DNA of 64,000 nt, taken from the NCBI RefSeq assembly GCF_003591485.1, contig NZ_QZCF01000010.1:62001-126000 (forward strand). Direction: 5' to 3'. Below, piece after piece: positions 17,359-26,086 of the stretch (positions are counted from its first letter, which is position 1; every line of letters starts with the position of its first letter). The notes under the pieces are model-generated. The model ran no database searches and had not been told where the DNA came from. It worked only from the letters and a program-made list of their open reading frames with translations. The DNA is from Paenibacillus sp. 1011MAR3C5 (lineage in GTDB: Bacteria > Bacillota > Bacilli > Paenibacillales > Paenibacillaceae). The position numbers and the translations under genes are program-made.

Positions 17359-19176
17359 TCAAACCTTTGACTGATGCAGTTGTTTTAAGTCCAATAGCCG
17401 CTCAATCTCATTAGGCGGAGAGGGGCGCTGGAAATAATAGCCTTGTCCATATTCGCAGCCAAACTGCCGGAGCGCCTCGACTTCACGCCCCGTCTCAATC
17501 CCTTCGCAAATGACTTGCAGATTCATACTGTGTCCAATGTCGATAATAAGCCTCACAATGGATGCGGAGGAAACGTCGCTCGTTAATTCTTTCGTAAAGG
17601 AACGATCAATTTTCAGGTAATCCAGCGGCAGCTGCCCCAAGACGCTCAGAGAAGAATAGCCTGTCCCAAAGTCGTCAATAGAGATTTTAATGCCGTGGCG
17701 CTTAAGCTCGTTCAAAATAGGAACCGATTCCTCTACGTTTTGCATCATGCTCTCCGTAACCTCCAGTTCCAACAGCGCGGGGTCAAAATCCGTCTTCTCC
17801 AATATGTTCAGCACTCTGGATGGGAAGTTCAGCGACTTGAACTGACGAATGGAGAGGTTGACGGCTAACGTCAGCTTGGCATTCCCAGCTTCATGCCAGC
17901 TCTTAACCTGCCTGCATGCTTCCTCCAGAACCCATTCCCCCAGCTCCACGATTACGCCGTTCTGTTCGGCGAGCGGAATAAAGTGGGTTGGCGCAATCGG
18001 TCCCATGTCGCTATGCGTCCAGCGCAGCAGTGCCTCCACCCCGCGGATAACCCCAGTTTCCAGCTCTACTAGCGGCTGGTAGTGTATCGACATTTCATTT
18101 TTGGTTATGGCGCTGCGGATGTCGTTCGCCAGCCTGACTTGACGCAGCAGCTCCTCGTTTTTGATATCAGAGAAGAAGCGATAACCGTTTTTATCGCCGC
18201 GCTTTATGCTATACATCGTTTTGTCCGCATATTGGATTAGCGTCTCCCCTTCCTCCGCATCTTCGGGAAACAAGCTGATTCCTATGCTGGAGGTCGTATA
18301 AACCTGCTTGTGCTCGATGTGGAACGGGTTCTGGAAGGAGCGGACAAGCCGTTCCGCCAGATCAGCGATTTCCTCCTCCCTCCGATAGGAGCACAGCAGC
18401 ACGAACTCGTCCCCGGCGTAGCGGGCAAGGAAGCAGGACGAATCCGCGAAATGGCGAAGATGGTCCGCAACGTCCCGCAGCAGTTGATCCCCCGCTCTGT
18501 GCCCCATCATATCGTTCACATGTTTGAACTGATCAAGATCCAGGAACAGGACAGCAAGCGGCTTTTGTTGAGCGATATCTGTATTGAGATGCTTCATTAA
18601 CGATTGACGGTTCGGCAGACCGGTAAGCGTATCGTAATAGGCCATATGCTCGAGCTGCAAGAGAGCTTCGTTAAGCTGGGCATTCAGCTTGGCATTGGCC
18701 ACATTTTCTTTCCTCAGGTTCCGGAAGTAAAAAGCTAGCAGGGAATAAAGAATCATATTGATGATGACGCCGCCCAAGATCGCCTGCAGCATTGCCGGCG
18801 ACTCCTCGGGCCAGACAATCGGCGTAATATAAAGGTAGTAGCCCGCTGCTGCAAACACAGGAATCGGCGACGGCAGCAGGAACGCCAGTAAGACGAGCGT
18901 CAAATACATAACGCTAATCAGCTTGTCGAATGAAAGCTCCGGCAGCGCGTTGAAAAAAGAGACAAACGCAACAACAGCAAGGCCGTATTTGAGCCACAGC
19001 GGTTTGACCAGAATGGAAGCTAAGATAAACACAGCAAATACAAGAGCAAACATATGGCCTTGCGAGCTGCTGACGGAGCTGATCGTATTGAGGCTAAGAG
19101 ATATCGCCGTAAGGAAGATGACGATAAGGGGTGTTATCTGTATAAGGCGTTTTATCCAGGCTTGCTTCCATTTCAT
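17359..19176 (-). CDS. Membrane GGDEF-EAL cyclic-di-GMP enzyme
   Basis: A 605-residue protein with six or so N-terminal membrane segments (residues 10-170), a short coiled linker, a GGDEF domain and an EAL domain. The cyclase signature reads AGDEF instead of GGDEF, a change that often weakens or abolishes synthesis. The phosphodiesterase side keeps EALLRW, ELEVTESMM, IDDFGTGYSSL, LKIDRSF and EGIET. I infer a net c-di-GMP phosphodiesterase, with the cyclase-like domain possibly binding GTP as a regulator. It lies just upstream of potA on the same strand and may share transcripts, but a functional link to polyamines is unproven. Confidence 0.9.
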   Translation of the reverse strand: MKWKQAWIKRLIQITPLIVIFLTAISLSLNTISSVSSSQGHMFALVFAVFILASILVKPLWLKYGLAVVAFVSFFNALPELSFDKLISVMYLTLVLLAFLLPSPIPVFAAAGYYLYITPIVWPEESPAMLQAILGGVIINMILYSLLAFYFRNLRKENVANAKLNAQLNEALLQLEHMAYYDTLTGLPNRQSLMKHLNTDIAQQKPLAVLFLDLDQFKHVNDMMGHRAGDQLLRDVADHLRHFADSSCFLARYAGDEFVLLCSYRREEEIADLAERLVRSFQNPFHIEHKQVYTTSSIGISLFPEDAEEGETLIQYADKTMYSIKRGDKNGYRFFSDIKNEELLRQVRLANDIRSAITKNEMSIHYQPLVELETGVIRGVEALLRWTHSDMGPIAPTHFIPLAEQNGVIVELGEWVLEEACRQVKSWHEAGNAKLTLAVNLSIRQFKSLNFPSRVLNILEKTDFDPALLELEVTESMMQNVEESVPILNELKRHGIKISIDDFGTGYSSLSVLGQLPLDYLKIDRSFTKELTSDVSSASIVRLIIDIGHSMNLQVICEGIETGREVEALRQFGCEYGQGYYFQRPSPPNEIERLLDLKQLHQSKV

Positions 19177-19443
19177 CGATCGCGATGCCCCCTAATCGGC
19201 TATTATTTGCGGCTTGATCCGAGTTAGATTCTTCCACTTACAAATTTCCATATCATATAGGGGATTCCTTCTGTTTTTTGGCATGCGCAATCTTTTTTGT
19301 GAAAGCAGCCCCTCCTTGATTCCATGAATGTCGAGATTCAGATGACTAGCGCGTGCCTATGCCCCACCATATATGTTCGATCACCGGACGAGCTGTCTAC
19401 CCATGATTCGAAGGTTACCAATAAATGCCGCCAGACCATAATA

Positions 19444-19470
19444 AAACGGCACCTGATAAAGGTGCCGTTT
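19444..19470 (-). terminator. Intrinsic terminator, minus strand
   Basis: AAACGGCACC / GGTGCCGTTT with a short loop. On the minus strand it reads into TTTTATT. With the hairpin at 19551 it would separate the yhgE transcript from the GGDEF-EAL gene. I see no gene in 19177-19591. Confidence 0.7.
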
Positions 19471-19550
19471 GCTCGCTGATAATGCAGCGTAGGTGGATGG
19501 AAAGGTATTTCACCGCTTAGCTAGTCGCGCATGCGGGCATGCCGCAAACA

Positions 19551-19585
19551 TAAGGGCATCGTATATGATGCTTACGATGCCCTTA
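19551..19585 (-). terminator. Hairpin just past the yhgE stop
   Basis: 13-bp perfect stem TAAGGGCATCGTA / TACGATGCCCTTA with a 9-nt loop, starting 7 nt past the stop of the YhgE-like gene. Its T run is weak, so it may act together with the stronger terminator at 19444. Confidence 0.6.
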
Positions 19586-19591
19586 GTCCAA

Positions 19592-21616
19592 TTATGCAAT
19601 TGAGGTGGATGCTTCTTCTCTTGTGCCGCCTTCCTTGCGATGGCTTGCGATGAAGTAAGCCAGCGTCAAGCCTGCGAAGACAACAGCATAGATGCCGAGC
19701 AAGCCGGCGTCTCCCCACATGCGAGTTGTCTCGCCGCTGGAGATGACATCCTTCAGGCCTGCGACCGAATAGGTCATCGGCAGCCAAGGCGTTACATGCT
19801 GCAGCCAGCCCGGGATTAGTTCCAGCGGGAATGTGCCTGCGGAGCTTGTCAACTGCAGGATGAGCAGTACGATCGCTACGAAGCGTCCCGGATTGCCCAT
19901 TGATGCAACAAAGAATTGAATCAGCATCATGAAGGTGATGCTTGTAATGATCGAGAACAGAATGAACAAGCCCATATTCTGTACTTCAAGCTTCAATAAG
20001 AAGATCAGCGCCGCGTCTGCGATCAACGCCTGAATCGTACCGACCAGCATCAACGTAAGCGCCTTGCTCCAGAACCAGCTCCAGCCGTTCGCCGGGCGAA
20101 TCGCAGGTTCTTTAACAGAGTAAACAATCGTAATCAACAACGCGCCTACATACAAACCTAACGACAAGAAGTAAGGGGCAAACCCTGTGCCGTAGTTCGG
20201 CACTTCCGTTACCCGGTCCACATCAAGCTGGATTGGCTCGGCGAACATGCCGACCATTTCATCGGTCATGGACAGCTCCGATGTCTGCGACGATGCGTCG
20301 CTCAGCTTCGTGGACAGCTCATGCGTGCCGTCCTCCAATTCCACTAGTCCGGATGTTATCTGTGTTGCACCCTCTTCCAGCTGTTTCGCGCCGGAAGTCA
20401 TGGAGCCTGCCGAATCATTCAGCTTGCCCAGTCCCTGGGACAGCTCGACTGTACCGCCTGACAGCTTGGCAAGGCCGCCAGCCAGCGTGTTTGCTCCCGT
20501 CTTTGCTTCACCCAATTTGGATTGCAGCGTATCTGCGCCGGAATTCAGCTGCTTCAATCCAGCTTCCAAACCATGCGCACCGGCGAGCAATTCCTGTTGG
20601 CCTGCGGACGACTTCTCAAGTCCGCCGGCAAGGCCTTTGCTTGCCGCGATCAACGCTTGGAAGTTAGGATCGGCGGCTAACGCTTCGTTCTGTGCAGCTA
20701 GTCCTTCCAATCCGGCGGTCAGCTTGGCAGCACCTTGCTCCAGCTCCGCCGTGCCGGCTGCGGATGCCGTCAGTCCTCCCGCCAGCTTCGATGCACCGTC
20801 ATGAGCGCTTGCTGCACCGCTTGCCAATTGGCCGCTTGCATCGGCCAACAGCCCCATGCCGTTATCCAGCGATGCCGCGCCGTTCTTCAGCTCCGATGCG
20901 CCGCTTTGCAATTGCTTGCCTGCTGTATTCAGCTTGGAGACACCATCCTGCAGCGTGGCCGTGCCGCTCGTCAGCTTGCTCAGATTCTGCTCCAGCAGCT
21001 GCGCGCCATCCTTCGCTTTTGTTGTGCCGTCGGCAATTTTGCCTGCTCCGTCGCTTGCTTTCACAATACCGTCAGCAGCGGATTCCAGTTTTTCGAACAC
21101 CGTTCTGGTGTATACTTCCGTTACTTCTTTATTCAGCAAGCCTTTCATTTGCTCAACCGCCGTATTGCCGATTTGCGCGGCGAGGAAGTTGTAGCTTTCG
21201 TTCGGCAAGAACACCAGCTTTGCCGGTTCCGGCTTATCCGAAGTCAGCGATGTCGTTTTCTCGGAGAAATCCGCCGGAATCTCAATCGCCATATAATATT
21301 TGTTGTCCTTCATGCCTTGAACAGCTTCATCCTTCGATACAAAAGCCCAATCGAACTTGGGATTCTCTCTTAACTTCCCCTCAAAATCATCGCCGATATG
21401 CATCTGCTTCCCTTGAAACTCCGTTCCCTGGTCGGAATTGACTACCGCTACCGGCAGATCCTCCATCTTGGCGTATGGATCCCAGAACGCGCCGAGGAAC
21501 ATCGCTGTATACATGACCGGAACCGTCAGAACCGCAATAACCGGAATCAGCACCTTCTTGTTGCGTGCGATCGCCGACAGCTCTTTGCCGAATTGCCGCA
21601 ATCCCTTTAACTTCAT
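19592..21616 (-). CDS. YhgE/Pip-domain membrane protein
   Basis: A 674-residue protein with one N-terminal membrane segment (near residues 20-40), a long extracellular region and about five C-terminal segments, the YhgE/Pip layout. The middle (residues about 200-460) is rich in heptad-like LxxGxxxLxxGxxxL repeats, such as KLTSGTATLQDGVSKLNTAG and QLQSGASELKNGAASLDNGM. Relatives include phage infection protein and type VII-secretion accessory proteins. The ATG at 21616 follows AAGGAG with 8-nt spacing, and the track's first 23 residues are not needed. A TetR gene lies directly upstream with a shared operator motif, suggesting induction by an amphipathic compound. Confidence 0.9.
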   Translation of the reverse strand: MKLKGLRQFGKELSAIARNKKVLIPVIAVLTVPVMYTAMFLGAFWDPYAKMEDLPVAVVNSDQGTEFQGKQMHIGDDFEGKLRENPKFDWAFVSKDEAVQGMKDNKYYMAIEIPADFSEKTTSLTSDKPEPAKLVFLPNESYNFLAAQIGNTAVEQMKGLLNKEVTEVYTRTVFEKLESAADGIVKASDGAGKIADGTTKAKDGAQLLEQNLSKLTSGTATLQDGVSKLNTAGKQLQSGASELKNGAASLDNGMGLLADASGQLASGAASAHDGASKLAGGLTASAAGTAELEQGAAKLTAGLEGLAAQNEALAADPNFQALIAASKGLAGGLEKSSAGQQELLAGAHGLEAGLKQLNSGADTLQSKLGEAKTGANTLAGGLAKLSGGTVELSQGLGKLNDSAGSMTSGAKQLEEGATQITSGLVELEDGTHELSTKLSDASSQTSELSMTDEMVGMFAEPIQLDVDRVTEVPNYGTGFAPYFLSLGLYVGALLITIVYSVKEPAIRPANGWSWFWSKALTLMLVGTIQALIADAALIFLLKLEVQNMGLFILFSIITSITFMMLIQFFVASMGNPGRFVAIVLLILQLTSSAGTFPLELIPGWLQHVTPWLPMTYSVAGLKDVISSGETTRMWGDAGLLGIYAVVFAGLTLAYFIASHRKEGGTREEASTSIA

Positions 21617-21669
21617 ATTTCCCACTCCTTGTTTGTCTGTGTATGTTTGCCAGCATTGCCAGTACGAAT

Positions 21670-21692
21670 TGACTGATTTGGACAATTAGTCA
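21670..21692. promoter_or_regulatory. Putative TetR operator in front of yhgE
   Basis: 23-bp palindrome TGACT-N13-AGTCA, 54 bp upstream of the yhgE start. A -10-like TAAAAT abuts it on the upstream side. The same spaced motif with TGACC-N13-GGTCA occurs in the leader of the tetR gene at 22335-22357. Confidence 0.6.
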
Positions 21693-21720
21693 TTTTATGC
21701 CGTAAAAAAAGGCATCCCGC

Positions 21721-22296
21721 TTACGCCGGCGCCAGGCCTTGCTCCAGATAAAACCGTAATCGCTCCGCTACTTGCTCTTTCTTCAGCGGCTCATGTGTTT
21801 TCTTCCAATCTACCGTTAGCGCCATATACAGCTTCAGCATAACGAACGCCGTCATCTCCGGCTCGCAAGGCTTGATCTCGCTTTTCTCTACCGCGGACTT
21901 CACTTGGCTCGCAATGTAGCCGACTACCGCTCGCTCCAATTGCTGCAAGCCTTCCAGCGCCATCGGCGTGCCGATCTCCCGCATCTCCTGCGACAGCTTC
22001 AGCGCCAGCTCATGTTCCTCGCGGAAGTCGAGCAGCAGCTCTAATGCCGCATTCAGATTATCGAAGAACTTCCTCCCGGGATCGATCGCCTGCTCAGCGA
22101 GCCGCTTCATATCCCCGATCATCCGGTTCATGATCTCCTGGAACAGCTCTTCCTTATTCGTAAAGAACGTATAGATGGTGCCCTTGCCGACATTGGCGAT
22201 CTTGGCTACCCCGTCCATGGTCGTCGCTTTGTATCCGAATAGCGAGAATGACTTCGCTGCCGCATCTACAATGAGCTGTCGTCGATCAATGGCCAC
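21721..22296 (-). CDS. TetR-family repressor
   Basis: A 191-residue TetR regulator. The helix-turn-helix is textbook: IVDAAAKSFSLFGYKATTMDGVAKIANVGKGTIYTFFTNKEELF (in pieces, residues 9-52). The C-terminal ligand domain is all-helical and not diagnostic. The GTG at 22296 is chosen because AAGGAGG sits 8 nt upstream; the track's extra 29 residues span the operator. It ends about 100 nt before yhgE, and both genes carry the same TGACY-N13-RGTCA palindrome, so it probably represses itself and yhgE. Confidence 0.9.
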   Translation of the reverse strand: MAIDRRQLIVDAAAKSFSLFGYKATTMDGVAKIANVGKGTIYTFFTNKEELFQEIMNRMIGDMKRLAEQAIDPGRKFFDNLNAALELLLDFREEHELALKLSQEMREIGTPMALEGLQQLERAVVGYIASQVKSAVEKSEIKPCEPEMTAFVMLKLYMALTVDWKKTHEPLKKEQVAERLRFYLEQGLAPA

Positions 22297-22334
22297 TCGC
22301 AACGCCTCCTTCTTCCTCTGACTTCGTGACTGAA

Positions 22335-22357
22335 TGACCAAAATACTAAAACGGTCA
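22335..22357. promoter_or_regulatory. Putative TetR autoregulatory operator
   Basis: 23-bp palindrome TGACC-N13-GGTCA, between the tetR promoter and its GTG start. Spacing and half-sites match the copy in front of yhgE. Confidence 0.6.
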
Positions 22358-22373
22358 TTTCGTTGCTGTACAC

Positions 22374-22403
22374 ATATTATCACGATTTATTTTCGAAAAT
22401 CAA
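22374..22403 (-). promoter_or_regulatory. Promoter of the tetR gene
   Basis: Minus strand TTGATT (22398-22403), an 18-bp spacer, then TAATAT (22374-22379). The operator palindrome starts 16 bp further downstream. Confidence 0.55.
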
Positions 22404-22428
22404 CCCCAAGCTGTGATTTTTTTAACAC

Positions 22429-22875
22429 TTAAGAGGAGATCCTTTTCGTGAAGCCTATATAATGCTGCCCTTCTCCCTCATAATCCTTCTCAAGCGATAC
22501 TAAAAATCCTAATTTCGAATGAAATTGAATGGACCCTTCATTGACCGCCGACGTGATGCATCGGACCGTGCAGCATCCAAGCTCCTGCACTTTGTTAAAG
22601 AACATTTCATATAATTGCTTCGCGATTCCTTTATTTCGATAATCCGGATGAACGCCTACGAAGTGAATGTACGCTTCATTCTCTTGCGATTGAGATACAA
22701 AACCGATCAAAAAAGCGACCATGCGCCCCTCTTCTTCCATTACAAAGCTTGTATTCTGAAAATGGACAAAAAACAGCCGCTGCAATAAATGGTCCACTTG
22801 ACGGCCGCCCCACCATTCATTAACGACAGGAACGATTTCGAAATAATCGGATTCACGTACGGATCGAATCATCAC
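22429..22875 (-). CDS. GNAT-family N-acetyltransferase
   Basis: A 148-residue GNAT acyltransferase that would move an acetyl group from acetyl-CoA to an unknown amine. The acetyl-CoA-binding motif A is visible as FVGVHPDYRNKGIAKQLYEMFF, followed by CCTVRCITSAVNEGSIQFHSKLGF (motif B). The start is GTG 22875 or the adjacent ATG 22872; GGGGGG lies about 8 nt upstream. It is monocistronic, with no neighbour that suggests a substrate. Confidence 0.85.
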   Translation of the reverse strand: MMIRSVRESDYFEIVPVVNEWWGGRQVDHLLQRLFFVHFQNTSFVMEEEGRMVAFLIGFVSQSQENEAYIHFVGVHPDYRNKGIAKQLYEMFFNKVQELGCCTVRCITSAVNEGSIQFHSKLGFLVSLEKDYEGEGQHYIGFTKRISS

Positions 22876-23061
22876 CAGCGATTCCCCCCTTATTAGTATT
22901 AAATAAAAAAAATTCTCCAGTAATTCCCGCCATTATAGCATAATCAACATGGTGAGAAGATTGGCCAAAGGATGACTTTAATCGCAAACTAGAGATATAA
23001 TAACGACAGGATACGGTATGAGCCGATTCAATCCACCTATAGATGAAGGAGTGTCACGCAT

Positions 23062-23400
23062 ATGACATACAGAGAAATTACAACCGTTGAAGAATGGGAT
23101 AACATATTCCAAGCGTCCGAGACCAAGCCACTCGTTGTGTTCAAGCACAGCACGACTTGTCCGGTCAGCGCCAATGCGCATGAAGAATTCAGCCAATACC
23201 TCGGCGGCAGCCCGAAGGATAATATCGACTACGTGCTGGTGAAGGTCATCGAATCCCGCCCTGTCTCCAATAAGATTGCCGAAGACACAGGCGTTAAGCA
23301 TGAGTCTCCGCAAATCATCTATATCGATAAGAAGGCAAAAGTATGGACGGCGTCCCACTGGTCCGTTACCAAAGCCCATATCGGCGCAGTATTGGACTAA
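23062..23400 (+). CDS. ytxJ: Bacillithiol-system redox protein YtxJ
   Basis: A 112-residue thioredoxin-fold protein of the YtxJ family, thought to act in bacillithiol-linked thiol redox balance as a monothiol bacilliredoxin-like protein. The active-site region is HSTTCPVSANAHEEF with a single cysteine, C33. GVKHESPQIIYI is the cis-Pro region expected for the fold. GAAGGAG precedes the ATG at 23062. It supports assignment to a bacillithiol-using Firmicute. It stands alone, with a strong terminator. Confidence 0.92.
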   Translation: MTYREITTVEEWDNIFQASETKPLVVFKHSTTCPVSANAHEEFSQYLGGSPKDNIDYVLVKVIESRPVSNKIAEDTGVKHESPQIIYIDKKAKVWTASHWSVTKAHIGAVLD

Positions 23401-23420
23401 TTGAGATTACCTACCCTTAA

Positions 23421-23464
23421 GACGGCTTCGAGAGCTTGATCGGCTCTTGGAGCCGTTTTTTTTC
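23421..23464 (+). terminator. Terminator of ytxJ
   Basis: Stem of about 14 bp around ACGGCTTCGAGAGC / GCTCTTGGAGCCGT, then a run of eight T. Confidence 0.85.
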
Positions 23465-23720
23465 GTTCATGCGCCAGCATGGACGTTATCCCTTAGTACC
23501 TATGCCATTGTTCGTTATTGCGTCTTTTGCCCCCTGAGCCCTTTTGCCAAATATATGTAAATGAGACTATAGCTATCGCCCATCCCTATGCACAAAGCGC
23601 TAGCGTCAGTAGGGCCTTCCCGAATGCCAAGGTTGCATCATTCTGCCCATTCTCAATAACGCCCGGATATGGTTATCTAGAGGATGTCGGAATAAATCGA
23701 TTTTGGGAGGACATGGATAG

Positions 23721-24968
23721 ATGAAACGGTTGGCACTACTTATGATAGGCATCACGATGGTTTGGGCGGCCATTATGCCCTCTTCCGCATACGAAAAAGC
23801 GGTTGCGGCAACGGAGGCCTCTCCATTCCAAGACACCCAAGGCCATTGGGCGGAGAAAACGATCATCGAGATGGTCAATCGCGGCATTCTGGAAGGCTAT
23901 CCGGACGGGACTTTTCGACCAGAGGAAACGGTGAAAGTGGATCAATTCGTCAAAATGCTCATTCTCTCGTACACCGATCTTCATCAGAACGGCTCACGCA
24001 GCTGGAACAGCGGTTTCATGAACGCCCTGAGTCTGGAGAACCAGGCGATCCTGAAGCAGGATTACCGCTACTTTACCTTTGCGCCGAATACGGTCGGCTA
24101 CTGGGCCAAGGACTTTATTGATATTGCAAGCGATCTCCACTTCCTGAATAAAAGCCGCTATTCTGATTTTCAAATGGACATGACGCGCGAGAATGTGGCG
24201 GAGGTCGTCTACTATACGCTGCAGGAAACGGAATTTTTGGAAGACAGCATCTATGGGCAAAAAATGGCGCAAGCCTTCGGCGATATTAAAGGAGCTACGG
24301 AGCGGGAGCAGCGATTCATCGCGGAATCGCTTGTGAAGGGCATCATGGAAGGCTATCCGAACGGCTTCTTCGGCGTCGGCCAGAAGGTGACGCGCGCTCA
24401 GGCGCTTGTCATTCTGGAACGTCTGACGGTCAAGCCGCAGCGACTCAAGATCAACGTATCCCCTGACAAGCTGGAGCGTATCGTGCCTACGTTCGGCGGC
24501 GGCAGCAAGGTTATCGTCTTCCCGGACAAACGGATGTGGGACGCTTATGAATCGCTGCTGCTTGTCGGACAGCTCAGAGGCGCTAACCATGACCTGTATG
24601 ATACGACGCTGCGCCTGTTCAAGGATCAGACAGAGAAGGAGAACGTTCTGAACCGTCCGGCAGGCACCACGGTCATCAATGAAGAAGCTGCGATCTGGCT
24701 GGATCCGCAATACAATACGTACGGCATCACGATGAGACTTCGCGACGGCTCGCTGGCGCGCAACAAGGAAGCCGTCGAGATGTTCGCCAACGGGCTGTTC
24801 GGCTACAACGCCATTGCCTTCAAGCAGTTGTTTAGTGAAGTATGCGAGAAAGTCGAGAAGGGTGAGGCGGTTACACAGACCCACGCATCCATCGGCAATG
24901 ATACGATCAACATACTGATCGACAGCAAGCAGAAGCAAGTGATCTTCTCGGTCGCAGCCAAAAAGTAA
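23721..24968 (+). CDS. Exported SLH-domain protein
   Basis: A 415-residue secreted protein anchored to the cell wall through S-layer homology (SLH) domains. A signal peptide covers about residues 1-33. SLH motifs are FQDTQGHWAEKTIIEMVNRG with GYPDGTFRPEE (residues 36-70) and AFGDI...GIMEGYPNGFFGVGQKVTRAQ (about 190-230), with a weaker one between. The C-terminal 180 residues (KLERIVPTFGGGSKVIVFPD onward) are not recognised, but the DSKQKQVIFSV end looks like a beta domain. GGAGG lies 10 nt before the ATG. Monocistronic with a strong terminator. Function beyond wall attachment is unknown. Confidence 0.86.
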   Translation: MKRLALLMIGITMVWAAIMPSSAYEKAVAATEASPFQDTQGHWAEKTIIEMVNRGILEGYPDGTFRPEETVKVDQFVKMLILSYTDLHQNGSRSWNSGFMNALSLENQAILKQDYRYFTFAPNTVGYWAKDFIDIASDLHFLNKSRYSDFQMDMTRENVAEVVYYTLQETEFLEDSIYGQKMAQAFGDIKGATEREQRFIAESLVKGIMEGYPNGFFGVGQKVTRAQALVILERLTVKPQRLKINVSPDKLERIVPTFGGGSKVIVFPDKRMWDAYESLLLVGQLRGANHDLYDTTLRLFKDQTEKENVLNRPAGTTVINEEAAIWLDPQYNTYGITMRLRDGSLARNKEAVEMFANGLFGYNAIAFKQLFSEVCEKVEKGEAVTQTHASIGNDTINILIDSKQKQVIFSVAAKK

Positions 24969-24990
24969 TGATCGGCGCTTGCGGACATAA

Positions 24991-25026
24991 CAGGGCAGCA
25001 TGCATTTTCGCATGCTGCCCTGTTTT
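24991..25026 (+). terminator. Terminator of the SLH gene, convergent with the ATP-grasp gene
   Basis: 13-bp perfect stem CAGGGCAGCATGC / GCATGCTGCCCTG, 6-nt loop, then TTTTAT. It may serve both convergent genes. Confidence 0.9.
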
Positions 25027-25035
25027 ATATTGCGG

Positions 25036-25845
25036 CTACAGTGTATTTTTCGCCTTGAAGCAATTCAATCTGTAATGTCTGCCATATTGGCTTCCATAAT
25101 AGATGATTCGGCGGATCATCGTCTGATCCGGCAAGATGGCGAACGGACAATGATCCGGCGTCGTATTCACTTCCAGAATCCAAGGCCTGAACTGGCTGTC
25201 TATGGCAACATCCAGGCCGATTTCATTCAGCCGTGGATACTTGCGGTGCAGCCGCTTGACTGTGCTGATACCGATGTCCTCCAGCCTCTCCTTCAAGCTG
25301 TCTAGTTGCGAGGGGCTCATATGGGCGCTCAGCACCTGCTCCGCGGTCAAGATAGAGCCTCCTTGGCTGCCGTTGGTGACGATCTTCTCCGGATGAGCAA
25401 TTCTAGCGACTATCCCGGTCATCTCCCACCCGCCTTGCGGCGAGCGTTGCACAACAACGCGCAGGTCAAACCGTCTACCCTCGTATTTCAACAGATGAAC
25501 GCCTCTTTGCACGAGGTAGCTTTTGCCCAGCGTGTCCCTTTTCAGAGAATGGTAGAGCCCGTCGAAGCTGTAGAACGTCTTGTGGTCGCCTCCAAGCTGA
25601 TACCAATACTCTCCTGAGCCAAGCTTCTCGACCCTCATGACTCCCTTGCCCAGCGATCCATATGTCGGCTTCACATAGACCATCTGGTGCGCATTAAGAA
25701 GACTATGCAGCGACAAGCGGCTGAACTTCCTCGTAAGCGGAATATACCCGCGCAATCCTTGATCCCGCATCATCACATTTGTCTTGGCCCATTTGTCGGA
25801 TACCCGATATGGCTTTCCGCTTGCTTTCACTTTAAGCTTAGCCAT
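25036..25845 (-). CDS. YheC/YheD-type ATP-grasp protein
   Basis: A 269-residue protein of the YheC/YheD (endospore-coat-associated) family with an ATP-grasp fold. VYVKPTYGSLGKGVMRVE is the ATP-binding loop, LVQRGVHLLKYEGRRFDLRVVVQR and DVAIDSQFRPWILEVNTTPDH carry the metal and phosphate residues (DLR, E-N). Such folds join a carboxylate to an amine or thiol at the cost of ATP; the family's substrates are not established. The start is uncertain: ATG 25845, a TTG three codons upstream, or GTG 25869. It is divergent from the adenylating enzyme/SbnA/SbnB operon, which raises the idea that it joins that product. Confidence 0.82.
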   Translation of the reverse strand: MAKLKVKASGKPYRVSDKWAKTNVMMRDQGLRGYIPLTRKFSRLSLHSLLNAHQMVYVKPTYGSLGKGVMRVEKLGSGEYWYQLGGDHKTFYSFDGLYHSLKRDTLGKSYLVQRGVHLLKYEGRRFDLRVVVQRSPQGGWEMTGIVARIAHPEKIVTNGSQGGSILTAEQVLSAHMSPSQLDSLKERLEDIGISTVKRLHRKYPRLNEIGLDVAIDSQFRPWILEVNTTPDHCPFAILPDQTMIRRIIYYGSQYGRHYRLNCFKAKNTL

Positions 25846-25923
25846 TGTCCTCAACCTTGCTCCCTTCACGCCGCCCGCGTGAACGGCGATATTATTTTGT
25901 CGTCTCCGGCTCCTGTCTATAGA

Positions 25924-25952
25924 CTTGTATCTCTCCCAATCTCGTTCTATTA
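25924..25952 (+). promoter_or_regulatory. Candidate promoter of the diaminopropionate operon
   Basis: TTGTAT (25924-25929), a 17-bp spacer, TATTAC (25947-25952), about 135 nt before the first gene. No Fur box or other operator is obvious between it and the start. Confidence 0.35.
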
Positions 25953-26086
25953 CTACTATACGAAAATATATAAAAATCGCTTTAGGCCGCTGTCGTCATA
26001 GCCGAACCATCGGTACGCTCGCACATATGCTTTAGTAACGGCATGATGGACGATCGCATCATAATGCTAGGAGGATGACTATAGCC

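Noticed and set aside
23994..25013. 339-residue minus-strand frame
   Set aside because: Antisense to the SLH protein gene, whose signal peptide and SLH motifs are unambiguous.
26000..26086. Fur box upstream of the diaminopropionate operon
   Set aside because: I looked for one because SbnA/SbnB serve siderophore synthesis in Staphylococcus. No GATAATGATAATC-like palindrome is present there.
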